A stretch of 64,000 nucleotides of DNA from FEN-1219 sp963744305 (GCA_963744305.1 CAVUTF010000040.1:1-64000), one strand, 5' to 3'; positions 11,184-21,616 are shown, counted from the first letter of the stretch. Numbers and translations: made by a program. Notes: generated from the letters alone by a model not told the origin.

Positions 11184-11527
11184 ATGAAGATGGAAATCAC
11201 CGAAACTTCGGACGGGCTAGTCGCCGTCGCTCTCGCAGGGCGCTTGGACTCGCCCGGAGTCGAGAGTATCGAGCTCAAGCTCACCGCCCAGACCGTTCCG
11301 CGCGGAGCGCGGGCACTCGTCGATCCACGGGAGTGGAGTTCGTCGGCTCGTTGGCGATTCGGATGTTCATCACGCTCGCCCGCACGCTCGCCAAACGTAA
11401 CGGCAAGCTGGTGCTGCATTCGCCTCAACCGCCCGTGCGTCAATTGTTCGAGACCGTGTCGCTGCACGAGATCATTCCCGTGCACGCCGACGCGGAGGCG
11501 GCAGCGGCCGCCGCCGCGTCCCGTTAA
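11184..11527 (+). CDS. STAS-domain anti-sigma factor antagonist (RsbV/SpoIIAA-like, frameshifted)
   Basis: ATG 11184 starts MKMEITETSDGLVAVALAG followed by RLDSPGVESIE, the first strand and helix of a STAS domain. After a shift near 11325 the core continues GVEFVGSLAIRMFITLARTL and KLVLHSPQPPVRQLFE, ending at 11527. In the conserved loop the usual phosphorylatable Ser precedes a small hydrophobic residue; here the reading is SSLAI/GSLAI-like around the frame change, so the exact residue is uncertain. Such proteins are switched by phosphorylation and sequester an HATPase-type kinase/anti-sigma factor. The gene sits between the phosphatase and the HATPase gene. Confidence 0.8.
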
Positions 11528-12017
11528 CCGCACGCGAAGAGAACGACACGGATCGGCGCGGTGCGCTCCGATTCTCCGCGAGCTTCCTGGCACGCTGGCT
11601 GCTTTCGAAGCGGCGTTCGCGCAATTGCGCCGAGCACTCGACGAGGAGCCGCTCGATGCCGAAGCGCGGTTCAACGTCGAGCTGGTGTTCGAGGAAATCG
11701 TCGCTAATATCGTGCGCTACGCGATGCCGATGGGCGGCTCGGCGGACATCCATTTTGCGCTGCACGTCGGAGGCGGTGCGGCCGTTCTGACCTTCGATGA
11801 CAACGGAGTGCCGTTCGATCCCCGCGGCCGAGAGGCGCCGCCGCCGGCGAAGTCGCTCGACCAAGCGAGGATCGGCGGTCTCGGCATCGCCATGGTGCGA
11901 CGCGCAGCGGCCGCGATCGACTATCGGCGGACTCCCGATCAACGCAATCAACTGACGGTCACGGTTCCGACTCGCGCGCGCGAAGCTCGATTTGACAAAA
12001 TGTGCGACGGCGGTTGA
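11528..12017 (+). CDS. RsbW/SpoIIAB-like HATPase (serine kinase/anti-sigma factor)
   Basis: The GHKL ATPase fold is clear: ELVFEEIVANIVRYA (N box), TFDDNGVPFDP (G1 box) and IGGLGIAMVRRAA (G2 box). It would phosphorylate the upstream STAS protein and, when free, bind a target such as a sigma factor. No good start codon lies in frame upstream of TLAAFEAAF, so an indel probably sits near 11530-11590; I give the interval from the preceding stop. No sigma factor is adjacent, so the output partner is unknown. The gene ends at 12017. Confidence 0.78.
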
Positions 12018-12120
12018 CCAAAATTCATGTGTGCCAGCGCAGCTTTGATGTAATCCTCCTGAAACAAATTTTGCGGTTCAATAACGCGCCCAACAACGAT
12101 AAGCAAAGGGATCTCCCTAG

Positions 12121-15111
12121 ATGCTCCAATTTGCTCGGCGCGGACCGCGCTCGATCGCGGCTCTCTCCCTCGGTCTGCTCACGTGCTCGCGGCGAGTGCG
12201 CGCGCACAAGACGGTCTAACCCCTTTCAAGAACTACTTCGTCACGGGCGATTACGTCGCCCGCGGCGTGCGCTAGAAAACACCGGAGTCGGCGGAGTCGC
12301 GCGCGGCACGATCACGATTGATCCAGCGGCGATCCCCGCGGACGCCGAGATCGTCGCCGCCTATCTTTACTGGCAAACGGTGTCCTCGAGCGGAGCGCCC
12401 ATCCGTCGGTGCTCGCAGGGCGCCGCCTTCAAGGGCAACGACATCGGCGACATCGCCGTGCTCTTGAGCCCGGCGGGCTCGGCGCCGTGCACGAGTGATG
12501 GCGGCGGCACCGGGTCGGCGCAGGGCTCGAAGGCCGATCTGGTCGTATCGCGCCGACGTGCTGCGTTTCTTCCCGCGCCGCAGACCCGAGAACCGGTTGC
12601 AGCCGGTGACCGTCGAGGTGGGTGGCGCCCATGAGGTCAGGTTGCCCGATGCCGGCGGCAGCAACGAATTGCCGTCGGCCTTGGGTGCGGGCCTCCTCGT
12701 CGTCTATCGAGTGACGGGCTACAGCGCGGCGTCTGGCTACCAAACGCCGCGGTTGCCGTTGCGCGCCATCGTCATCAACGACGGCGGAGACGTGATGGAC
12801 AACGCGACGAGTGGCGTCGCGGTGCCGTTCGAGGGATTCTTCGAAGCCTCGCGCGCGTCGCCGAATGCGCGCCTGGCGCTTTTCGTCGCGAACGGCCAGT
12901 CGAACAAGCCGGAGCGCGTGAGCATCACGAGCACGGCGTCGAGCTCGGACAATCGGCTCGTGGCTACGAACCCGTTCGTCAGCAATGCCGGCTTCGAAGT
13001 CGACCACGTTCCACGAACGTGCCGCTTGAGCCCGGCGCGATGAAGGCGACGGTCACGGTCGATCGCGGTGGGCAGGGCACGTTCGACTGCTTGAACTTCG
13101 TCGCCGCCGTTCTGAGCACCGAAGCTCAGGACCGCGACGCGGACGGTGCCCTCGACGTTTGGGAGGCGCGCTCGGAGTGGTCCACGAAGAGCGCACGTCT
13201 GGCATCCGTCTACCCCACCTGGCCGTTGACCGAGCCTAACGGGGGCTCATTGCCCGACCTCGAGGCGATGGGAGCGAAGCCGAACGTTCAAGACGTGTTC
13301 GTCCAGCTCGACTACTTGGTCGGCAACGCGCACTCGCATCTCCCGAGCCGGGCCGCTCTCGACTCGGTCGCAGTGGCTTTGCACAACGCGGCGCCGCGGC
13401 CGCACGTCGTCGCCCGCGGGCTCTGCACCGCCGGTGCGGCACGGGGCGACTGTCCGATCAACGTCCACTTCGACGTTGGCGCGAATTATCAGACGGCATC
13501 GCCGCCGAGCGCTGCATCCTGCGCGGCGTCGAGCACGTGGACGCCGCAATGCGCGATCGTGCCGGCGAGTCTCGCGCGAGGTGGCAACGCGATTCCAGAA
13601 ACGGAGTGCCGGGCGAACGGCACGACTCCTGGCGGTCGCCCGTGCGCCTTCGCCGGCCACAGCGGAGTCGTAGGTTGGAAGAACGGTTTGCGCGCCTATC
13701 GAGACGAGCTCGTGCCGAGGGCCGGCGGAACGCCCGAGCCGTCGCATGCCACGCAATCGCAAGGACATCTTCCGCTACGGCCTGTTCGCGCACGCGCTCG
13801 GCCTGCCGTCGATCACGCGGCCGGGTGCACCGGCGGCGACTTCCGGTATCGCCGACTCCGGTGACTTCATGGTCACGCTGGGATTTTGGGACGGCCAAAC
13901 GGGTACCGAGTTCGTTCAGGGGCGACCTTGATGCACGAGCTCGGCCACACGTTCGCGCTGCGCCACGGCGGGATCGTGCCGGGAAGCATCGCCGAGCCAA
14001 ACTGCAAGCCGAACTACCAAAGCATCATGAACTACCTGTTCCAGGCGCGCGGCCTGATGACTGCTAGCGGTGTGGCGGTGCTCGATTTCTCGCGGCGGCA
14101 GCTGCCGCCGTTGAGCGAAGGTGCGATGGCGGAGGCCGCCGGCTTCGGTGCGACGGCAGACTATCTCGCGCGCTGGTACGCGCCGGCCGAGCGCGAGCTT
14201 CATCGATCAGGCTCTCGGCACCTCGCCCGCCACCCGGCGCTGCGATGGCTCACCGCTCGCGGCGGACGATCCGCCGTCGGTCCGCGTCGACGCTGCGCGG
14301 CGCGGCGACGCCGCCATCGACTGGAACGCGAACGGTCAGATCGCGGGCGTCGCTGCGCAGGATGCGAACTTCGACGGTATGAGGCCGACTGCCCCGACCG
14401 GTCCGCAAGTTTTCGTCGGCGCCGACGACTTCGCGACGCTCGATTTACGCCAGACGGGCGCGCGGCGTGCGATCGGTAGCGCGTCGGTCAGCTATGACGT
14501 GATCGATCCGCTCACGGGTGTGGCCCCGGTTCCGCCCGCGCCCGCGATCGGCGGCGCTTTTTCGCTCGACACGGGTTACGGCGATTTGGGTTACGGCGAT
14601 CTCGGCTATGGCGATCTCGGCTACGGCGACCTCGGCTACGGTGACCTGGGTTACGGCGACCTAGGGTACGGCGACTTGGGCTACGGCGATCTCGGCTATG
14701 GCGACCTGGGCGTGCCGGCCGAAAACGCCGACCTCCTGGGTACCGGCGACCTCAATCTCGAAACGGCGGGCTCGCTCGGCAATGCGCCGAGCGGCTTGAC
14801 GGCGACGGCCCTGAAGAAAGGCGGGATTCTGCTGGAGTGGTCGGCTCCGCACGTCGGCGCGGTGCTCTCGTACGACGTGTACCGCGTCATCGGTGCGAGC
14901 GTAACGCCGCAAAACTTCGCGGCGCGCGTGCGCATCGGGCCGATCAACGGGAACGCAACGTTCGTTACGGACAAGAATGAGTTGAAGCGCAAGGTCACGT
15001 ACACCTACGTGGTCGTCGCGAGCCTGGTGCCGACCGGCTGACTGCCAAGCCGCGGCCGGTAGCTCGGGCTGCCGCAGCGGTGTGTCGAACTACGCGACGG
15101 TGACCTACTGA
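12121..15111 (+). CDS. Secreted metzincin-like metalloprotease with GYGDL repeat and Fn3-like C-terminus (frameshifted)
   Basis: From ATG 12121 a signal peptide (SIAALSLGL, then LAASARAQD after one shift) leads into YFVTGDYVARGV and a beta-rich N-terminal region. The zinc site HELGHTFALRH lies at about 13933-13965, followed by the Met-turn QSIMNYLF; together these are metzincin features, with Ala in place of the usual Gly after the second His. A nine-copy GYGDL repeat (14574-14708) links to a fibronectin III-like tail (PSGLTATALKKGGILLEWSA), finishing in SNYATVTY at TGA 15109-15111 after a last shift near 15040. At least eight frame changes occur. It is probably secreted or surface-exposed; the substrate is unknown. 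Confidence 0.72.
14574..14708 (+). repeat. Nine tandem copies of a 15-bp unit encoding GYGDL
   Basis: Nine consecutive 15-base units each encode Gly-Tyr-Gly-Asp-Leu in the frame of the metalloprotease. Codons vary between copies (GGT/GGC, TAC/TAT, GAT/GAC, TTG/CTC/CTG/CTA), so the protein repeat is maintained by selection rather than being a fresh slippage product. The D-L pair every five residues resembles the pentapeptide-repeat rule, so a short beta-helical spacer is possible. Confidence 0.95.
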
Positions 15112-18100
15112 GGTGCGCCGCTCGACGGCGGCGGCACGGCGACGCGCCGCCGAACATCGGCGAGCAGAGGGTCTTCGCCGGCTGCGCCGCGGATGTCGAG
15201 ATAGCGCTGGTAGGACTCGGCGAATCGAGTCTGACCCGAGCGCCTTCGTGGACGCGCCCGCGGTAGTACTCGACCATCGGGAAGAATGCGAAGGTCGGTT
15301 CCTCGTCTAGGAATAGCGCGAGGGCTTCGCCGCGCCGCGTCACGCAGCGGTCGAATTCGGAATCGGCTTGTGCAAACGCGCCGGCCTCGAGATAGGCCCG
15401 ACCGAGCGTAAAGTGTCCGATCCACGTGTCGAGCAGCGCGTTGGCCTCATCGAGCACCTTGATCGCGCCAAGATGGTCGGCCGCCGCGAGCGCGAGCTCG
15501 CCGCTGATGATCTTGCCGTAGCGCGCGGTTCCGCTTGCAGCGACGCGCCGAGCTCCGCTGCGATGACCTCGGCGTCACGGGGCTCGCCGGCTTGGGCGAA
15601 CACCCGCGCGGCGAGGAAGCGAATCTTCGCGGTGCGCGACTGCAGCAGGGCCGCTCTTGCCGCTGCGATGGCTGCCGGGTCACGCCCTCGCGAAATCTCT
15701 GCATGCGCGATCGCGGCGAGCTTCGCGGCCGCCCGATCCTGCTGACCCGCAGCGATATCCGCTTCAACACCCGCCGTGAGGATCTGCACGGCCGCGTCGA
15801 ACCGCCCCTCGTAGCTCGCGATGTCGCCGAGAGCGGAAGCCGCGTGCGACGCGCCGAGCGCGTCGACGTTCGAGAACTCGCGCAGCGTGGCGCTCGCATC
15901 GTCGAAGCGGCCCAGCGCGACCTGCGCGAACGCAAGTGGGACGAAGCCGAATGGGGAGAGCGCGCGCGCCTCGATCGCCGCTGCTTCCGCCGCCGCAAAA
16001 TCCCCCGCGTAAGCGGCGTACAGCGCCGTGTTCACGCGATATAGGGCGCGATTGGGCAGAATCGCTACGGCCTCGCGCATCTGCGCGAGCGCGGTGTTCA
16101 TGTCGCGCAAGCGTGTCGAGCAAAGCGCGACATTGTTGCGCGCGGCCGCGTCGGCCTTGAAACGCGCGACGAGCGCACCGTACTCCTTCACGCAGGACGG
16201 GTAGTCGGCGGTCACGAAGTAGTAGAGGCCGCGAGTCCGGAAACGCTCGCGTTCCGTCATCGCCATCGACGTGGCGCATTGCCTCGGTCGCGTGGCGCTC
16301 GGCGTCTTGCTGATTGCCGAGGTTTGCCGATGCGATCGCCAACCCCGCATGCGCGAGACCGAATCGGGGGTCCAGTGCTACCGCCTTCTCGAAGCTCTGC
16401 CGCGCCTCTTCGAAGCGGCTGCTCGCGAGCGCATTCATCGCAGCGGCGTAGTCGCGTACGACGTTGAGCGATGTCGCCGTCAGCGTGTCCATCGCGAAAC
16501 GCTGCTTCGCGTCCGATTCGTCGTCGCCGAACACCTCACGCATCTGGTCGCCGAGCTCGCTCACCGCCGCGAGCACCTCGTCCCTGTCCGACGCGACGGC
16601 AGTGGCGCGTCCCATGACGTCGCCGGTGACGGGCCGTGTCGACGTAAGTGTGAGGCGATACCGTTGCCCATCGGGCGCAATGCTGCCGGCGAGCACGATT
16701 CCGAGTCCCTGCTTCACGGCGAGCTCGGTCGCCGCCTGCGCGTCGAATCGCTCTGGCGGCGGGAGGCCGAGCGCCCGCGGCACGTCGCTGCGTGCGAACG
16801 CCGTCACGAAGTCCGCCGTCTCGAGCGAGAGCTTGAGGATCGGCTCGAGCGTCTGATCGAACGCTGCGTCATTCGTCGCGTTTTCGAAGTCCGCGACTAC
16901 CACGCGTCACGGGGTCGCGCTCGACGGGTGGCGGCGGCGGACGGAAGTACCACCATGCGCCGCCGATTACAGCAAGCGCGATCGCGGCGGCGGCGAGCGC
17001 CCGGAGTAGCCCCACTGTGCGCTGCACCGGCAGGGGCACGCCATTTTCGTCCAGGCGGGCGAGCGCGTTCGCGAGGTCTGTCGAGCTCTGAAACCGCTGC
17101 GCGGGATCGGGGTGAACGCAGCGCGCGACGAGGCTCTCGACCGCCGCGGGCACCGCGGCTGCGAGCTCCCGCAGCGGCCGCGGAGCGGCACGGCACCGCT
17201 CCTTCAGCTCGGCCTGGACCCCCTCGAGCCCTTCGAATCTAGCCGGCCCCGCGAGCATGTCATAGACGATCAATCCCAGCGCGTAGAGGTCTGCCCGCTG
17301 ATCGACAGATCGGCCGAGCGCCTGCTCGGGGGGCATGTACTCGACGGTGCCGATCGTCGAGCCGACTCGAGTCAAGGCGCCGTAGCGCGCGCCCAAGCTC
17401 GGTATCGAAGTCGCCTCTGTTTCTTCGCCTTCGATCTCCTCCGCAGTGGCCGACGTGAGCCGAGCGATCCCGAAATCGGTGATCAGCGCCTCGTCATGAG
17501 CACCGACCATGATGTTCGCGGGCTTGAGGTCGCGGTGCACGACGCCGGCGGCATGCGCCGCGACTAGCCCGTCACACACCTGCCGGGCAATGTGCAGCGT
17601 GCGGCGGACGGCGAACGGACCTTCGCGGCCAAGTAGAGTCGAAAGGTCGGTCCCATCGACGTAGGACATCGTGATGTACTTGATCCCGTCGATCTCGCCG
17701 AGGTCGTGAATGCGGACGACGTTGCGGTGAGTCACGAGCCGGGCGAGCAAGAGCTCGCGCTTGAAGCGACGCTGTATCGCCCGCGGCGGCGTCCGGAGTC
17801 GCGACGATCTCGCGGCCGAATCAGCTTGATGGCGACGTCGACACTGAGCTCCGTATCCCACGCTTGGTAGACCGCGCCCATGCCGCCGAGGCCGAGCGTG
17901 CGCTTGATGTGATAGCGGCGCCCGAACGACTGGCCGATCGTGAGTGGACCGGAGTCACTCAGCATTCGCCGAGTGTCCGGGCACAGCTCCATGGGGTGGA
18001 AGCGACTCGTCGCCGGTCTGCGTGGATCCCGCCGCCACGGCGGACTCCGGCGGCAGCGTGGCGGCCGAACGTGGCAGCGCATCGGGTTGCGTGACAGCAG

Positions 18101-18170
18101 CACCGCAGGCGGGACAATGGACCGCGAGCAACGGCAATTTGCCGCCGCACGCCCGACAAGCAGACGTCAT
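15105..18170 (-). CDS. Zinc-ribbon Ser/Thr protein kinase with transmembrane segment and TPR region (frameshifted)
   Basis: The protein starts at ATG 18170 with a zinc ribbon: CRACGGK and CPACGAA. A Hanks-type kinase follows: glycine loop TLGLGGMGAVYQAWD, lysine VAIKLI, catalytic loop HRDLKPANIM, ITDFGIARL, and EYMPPEQALGRSVDQRADLY. A helix (LAAAAIALAVIGGAWWYF) then crosses the inner membrane. The external part has an ADFENATNDAAFDQ-type domain and several TPRs up to TAG at 15105-15107. Shifts lie near 18000, 17825, 17800, 16905, 16260, 15520 and 15230. It belongs to the PknB/StkP-like kinases with C-terminal TPRs. Its 3' end overlaps that of the convergent metalloprotease gene by seven bases. 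Confidence 0.85.
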
Positions 18171-18313
18171 GTCGGTGCTTCGAGCGGTGACGCTGCGAGT
18201 TTCATAGGATCTGGGTCAACTGTACACGCCCTCCCTGCCGGGAACCACTTGGCGGTTGGCAGGCGTGCAACCCGAAGGCGCGGCTCAAAAATTCTGCCGC
18301 AAAGCTCGAGGCG

Positions 18314-19603
18314 CTAGAAAGCCTTGTTGACGCCGAGCGAGACACGGCTGCGATCGTATGCGAAAAGCGCAACGTCCGAATCGTTGTCGCCGAGGTAGAG
18401 GTCGGTCTGCAGCAACCAACCCGCAGGTAGCTCGCGACGAGCCGTCGCTGCGAACTCGACCAACGTCTCATCGGAGCCGGTCGGCAGCCGATCGTGCTCG
18501 CTCTTGCGATACCCGCCGACGAGCGCGAGGTCCCAGTTGTCACCGACGCGCTGGGTGCGCCGAAGCAGCACGCGGCTTCGGTCGGCCGTGACGGTCGCGC
18601 CTTGCCGGTCGTTGCGCTCGTACTCGTAGCTGAAGCGCCAAGTGCCTCGCCCGCGGCCGTGCTCGATGCCGATGCGCCCCATTTTCCGCGAGCCGTCGAC
18701 GAACGCGAACTCCGGCGAGAGCTCCTCGACGTCCTCGTGCACGAGCGATGCGAAAAACATCGTCTGCGCGTTGAGCGACCGCGACGTTTCGATGTCGACG
18801 CCGACGTGTCGCTCAAAGCTGCTGCCGTCGAGGGTGCTGTACGTGTAATGGGGACCCACCGCAATACGCCACGTTCCGAGCAGCCAGTCGCCGGCGCCGC
18901 CGATCCGCAGCGCCGTCTGGTCGAATTCTGCCGCTTCCGAGTAGCGCGCGTCGTAGGCGCTCAGATCAAGGCGCCACGGCTTGCGAGCGGCAGTCCGGTT
19001 CGCGTACGCGAAGACTTGCATGAACGGGCTTGCGGTCGACTCGCCCACCGGAATGCTCGACTCGTCGGTGAGGGCCACGTTGTCGTCGTAGCCGAGCCCG
19101 ACGTCCACGGAGCCGAGCCACGCGGCCGCGGGCTCGGGATCGGCCGCGGGCTCGGGATCGTCCGCGGAGGGTCCGAGAGCACGCCGAGCGAGCTCGGCGA
19201 GCGTCGGGTCGGTGGCGCGTTCTACGCGCGTGAATTCCTCGCGTGCTTCGGCAGACCGTCCCTGCGCGAGCAGCGCCAAGCCGAGGTTGTATTCGGCCAC
19301 GTCGCGCATGTCCGGAAATTGCTCTGCGATCTGGCGAAACGTCGCCTCGGCTTGCACGTAGTCGCCGATCTTGTACTGGCAGACGCCGATGTTGTAGTGC
19401 ACGGCTGCGCCTTGCGCACCTGCCGCGCGCGCCGTTTGGAACAGCGCGAGCGCGCGCAGATAATCCGCTGCCGCGAAGGCCTCGGTTGCGGCCGCGAAAG
19501 AGTCGCCGGGCTCGGCGGCGTGGCTCGTCGACGGCAGCGTGGTCGCCAACCAGCAAATCGACACGAGCGCCCGCCAGCGCGAGCGCATCGCAAAAGTTCG
19601 CAT
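18314..19603 (-). CDS. TPR protein with C-terminal outer-membrane beta-barrel
   Basis: An intact 429-residue protein. After a signal peptide (ALVSICWLATTLPSTSHAA) come about three TPRs (AAADYLRALALFQTARAAG, YNIGVCQYKIGDYVQAEATF, YNLGLALLAQGRSAEAREEF). From about residue 165 alternating beta strands begin (SVDVGLGYDDNVALTDES) and run to a final SRVSLGVNKAF with terminal Phe, as expected of a Bam-inserted barrel. This TPR-plus-barrel plan recalls the surface lipoprotein assembly modifier (Slam) type, but no specific homology can be claimed. It lies downstream of the ECF sigma/anti-sigma genes on the same strand. Confidence 0.7.
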   Translation of the reverse strand: MRTFAMRSRWRALVSICWLATTLPSTSHAAEPGDSFAAATEAFAAADYLRALALFQTARAAGAQGAAVHYNIGVCQYKIGDYVQAEATFRQIAEQFPDMRDVAEYNLGLALLAQGRSAEAREEFTRVERATDPTLAELARRALGPSADDPEPAADPEPAAAWLGSVDVGLGYDDNVALTDESSIPVGESTASPFMQVFAYANRTAARKPWRLDLSAYDARYSEAAEFDQTALRIGGAGDWLLGTWRIAVGPHYTYSTLDGSSFERHVGVDIETSRSLNAQTMFFASLVHEDVEELSPEFAFVDGSRKMGRIGIEHGRGRGTWRFSYEYERNDRQGATVTADRSRVLLRRTQRVGDNWDLALVGGYRKSEHDRLPTGSDETLVEFAATARRELPAGWLLQTDLYLGDNDSDVALFAYDRSRVSLGVNKAF

Positions 19604-19696
19604 TGCAAACGGCCAACCGATCCCCGGGATGTGCGGCAGTGTACATGCACACCGCCTCCCGAGGTTACGGTTGGCCGCGGGGTGTGGTCGTCGCTG

Positions 19697-20119
19697 TTAG
19701 TTCGGCGGCCCCGGCGGATTCGGCCCGGCGGATTCGGGCGGGCGGGTTCGGCCGCTCGGACGATCGGCAGAGTTGCCGCGCCCAGCCTCGTCGCGGTTCT
19801 CGCGCGCCTGCTCCGACATTTGCTGACCGAATTCGCGGCCGCGCTCTTGCGCTTCGGCGGCCTTGTCCTGTCCAGCACCACCCGACTCGCGCGCCTCGTT
19901 AGCGCGCTCGCGCCCATTCTCGCTGCTCTCGACGCCGGTAGCGGACGCGGTTGGAGGCAGCACGATGGTTTTCGTGATCGCCTCCGGGGATGCCGCGCCG
20001 TCAGGCAACAACCGCATCGTGAGCTCCAGGCTGTCGCTCGGCGGACTGTCTTGCGCTCCAGCGTAATCTCCACTCAGCAGGACCGTAGTCACCACTGCTG
20101 TCAACGCTAGGACTTTCAT
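19697..20119 (-). CDS. Secreted low-complexity hypothetical protein
   Basis: 140 residues starting MKVLALTAVVTTVLLSG, a signal peptide cleaved near YAGAQD. A short ordered region (DSLELTMRLLPDGA) is followed by a charged Glu/Arg/Ala stretch and a Pro/Gly-rich end. AGGAGC lies seven bases before the ATG. No family is recognised. It sits between the anti-sigma gene and the TPR/barrel gene on the same strand, so it may belong to the ECF operon. Confidence 0.6.
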   Translation of the reverse strand: MKVLALTAVVTTVLLSGDYAGAQDSPPSDSLELTMRLLPDGAASPEAITKTIVLPPTASATGVESSENGRERANEARESGGAGQDKAAEAQERGREFGQQMSEQARENRDEAGRGNSADRPSGRTRPPESAGPNPPGPPN

Positions 20120-20186
20120 ATACCGCTCCTGTCCTGTTCCTTTCGCTGTAACACGATCGGCACGAGGTTAGGTTCCATGTTTGCGC

Positions 20187-20868
20187 TCACGCGCCGGCCG
20201 CCTCGGAGCTTCCTGCTCGAGCCGCATCACTGGTTCTGACGTCGATCACGAACATCCTGCGCTTGTCCGCATGCTGCACCTCGACGGTGAGCTGCCCGCC
20301 ACTTTCACCGAGCGCGGTAACCGGCAGCGTCAGTTGATTGACGCCCGCGTCCAGATCGGCGAACCAACGCAGCTCCTTTTGCCCGTCGAACCCGGCGAGC
20401 TCGATAGCGCCGTTGAGCACCACCCGAATCTCGGCGTTGGCGAGCGCAACCGGCGAATCGAGCGCAATGTTCAGATTGCGCGTCTCGTTGAGCGACAATG
20501 TAACGCCGGGAACGGCCGTCGGCCCTAGCTCCCGATTCATGGGCAGCATGAGCAGCAGCACCGCCGCGACCGCAATCGCGGCCGCGGCCGCGAGCCCCGC
20601 GCCCACGGCTACGCCCGGCCAAAACCCGCGCCGTTCGCGCGTCACGCTCGGTTGCGTTCGCTCGGTCACTCTGCGCAGAGCCCTGCTCGACGGCTCCGGA
20701 CGGGACTTCCGGGACCTCCGTCGCGGCCTCGGCATGGAGCGCGCCCAGCGCCCGCACGGCGCTGCGGCAACCCTCGCACTTGACCAAGTGCTCCCCAATC
20801 CATTGTGCGTCGCGCTCCGATACCTCTTGCGAGCTCACCCATAGGCTCACGACGTCATAGCATTTCAT
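20187..20868 (-). CDS. Zinc-finger anti-sigma factor (frameshifted)
   Basis: The N-terminus contains GEHLVKCEGCRSAV, the HxxxCxxC motif of ZAS anti-sigma domains. After a shift near 20680 a transmembrane helix follows (AAAAIAVAAVLLLMLP), then an extracytoplasmic beta-rich domain (NETRNLNIALDSPVALANAE) ending at 20187. It should hold the cognate ECF sigma factor at the inner membrane and release it on an envelope signal. Its ATG overlaps the sigma gene's stop by four bases (ATGA), indicating translational coupling. Confidence 0.85.
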
Positions 20869-21425
20869 CGTACTGCTCCGATCGCTCTCGACGCGCCCAC
20901 CTGCTGCTCATGCTCCAAGAGCTTGCCCAAGCGCACGCGCGCGCGATGCAAGCGCGATTTCAGTGTGCCTTCTTTGATTCCCATCATCTCGTTCATCTCC
21001 GCGAGCGAATAGCCTTCGATGTCGTGTAAGGCCAATAGCGCGCGCTGTTGGTCGTCGAGCCTGCGCCACGCGCGGTCCAACCGCTCGCGCAGCAGCAGGA
21101 CGTCGATCTCCTCGGCGGGACCCGCTTCGGTGGTGAACGGCTCGATCCCGCTTGTCTCGATCGACTCCACGTTCCTGCGTTCGTAGCGCCGTCGCGAATC
21201 GATGAATACCCGATACATCACGCGCACGAACCAGAAGTGCGGACGCTCGAGTCCTTCGATCTCGTCGAGCCGCGGGAACGCTCGCACGCATACTTCTTGC
21301 ACCAGATCCTCGGCGTCGTGCACCGAACGCGTCAACCGCAGGGCCGTTCGATACAACGCCCGGTAGTGCGCTCGTATCAGGACCTCAAATCGGGCACCGG
21401 CCGATTTCCCTCCAACTACCACCAT
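20865..21425 (-). CDS. ECF RNA polymerase sigma factor
   Basis: Sigma region 2 is visible as AHYRALYRTALRLT and AEDLVQEVCVRAFPRL, region 4 as YSLAEMNEMMGIKEGTLK with SRLHRARVRLGKLL. The frame is open to an ATG at 21461, but a predicted ECF promoter on this strand has its -10 at 21466-21461, so transcription would start near 21454; the internal ATG at 21425 (MVVVGGKSAGARFEVL) is therefore the better start, giving 186 residues. It is probably autoregulated and partnered by the overlapping anti-sigma gene. Confidence 0.9.
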   Translation of the reverse strand: MVVVGGKSAGARFEVLIRAHYRALYRTALRLTRSVHDAEDLVQEVCVRAFPRLDEIEGLERPHFWFVRVMYRVFIDSRRRYERRNVESIETSGIEPFTTEAGPAEEIDVLLLRERLDRAWRRLDDQQRALLALHDIEGYSLAEMNEMMGIKEGTLKSRLHRARVRLGKLLEHEQQVGASRAIGAVR

Positions 21426-21460
21426 GAGACTAGCGATACTCTTGCGCACACGTAGATCCA

Positions 21461-21490
21461 TACACGTTCGAAGGCGCTTTTGGTTCCCGC
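21461..21490 (-). promoter_or_regulatory. Predicted ECF promoter of the sigma/anti-sigma operon
   Basis: On the minus strand a -35 element GCGGGAACC (21490-21482) is followed after exactly 15 bases by CGTGTA (21466-21461). GGAAC-type -35 boxes are the classic ECF recognition element. The same -35 and spacing recur in the divergent promoter at 21542-21571. Confidence 0.65.
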
Positions 21491-21541
21491 ATCAAAGCAT
21501 GTCGGCCGAGCGCACGCCGATTTTCGCAGTTATGTGAAATC

Positions 21542-21571
21542 GCGGGAACCGCGCGCAATGCCGTACGTGTT
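21542..21571 (+). promoter_or_regulatory. Predicted ECF promoter of the DUF4382 gene
   Basis: GCGGGAACC (21542-21550), a 15-base spacer, and CGTGTT (21566-21571). It matches the sigma operon promoter base for base in the -35 and in five of six -10 bases. The predicted transcript would start near 21578, about 39 bases before the ATG at 21617. Confidence 0.65.
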
Positions 21572-21616
21572 TGCGAAGGTACGAGCACGAGCTCGGACTG
21601 AAAGGGAGTTCGGTTT

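Noticed and set aside
14574..14708. CRISPR-like array
   Set aside because: The units are 15 bases, contiguous without spacers, and in frame within a protein gene.
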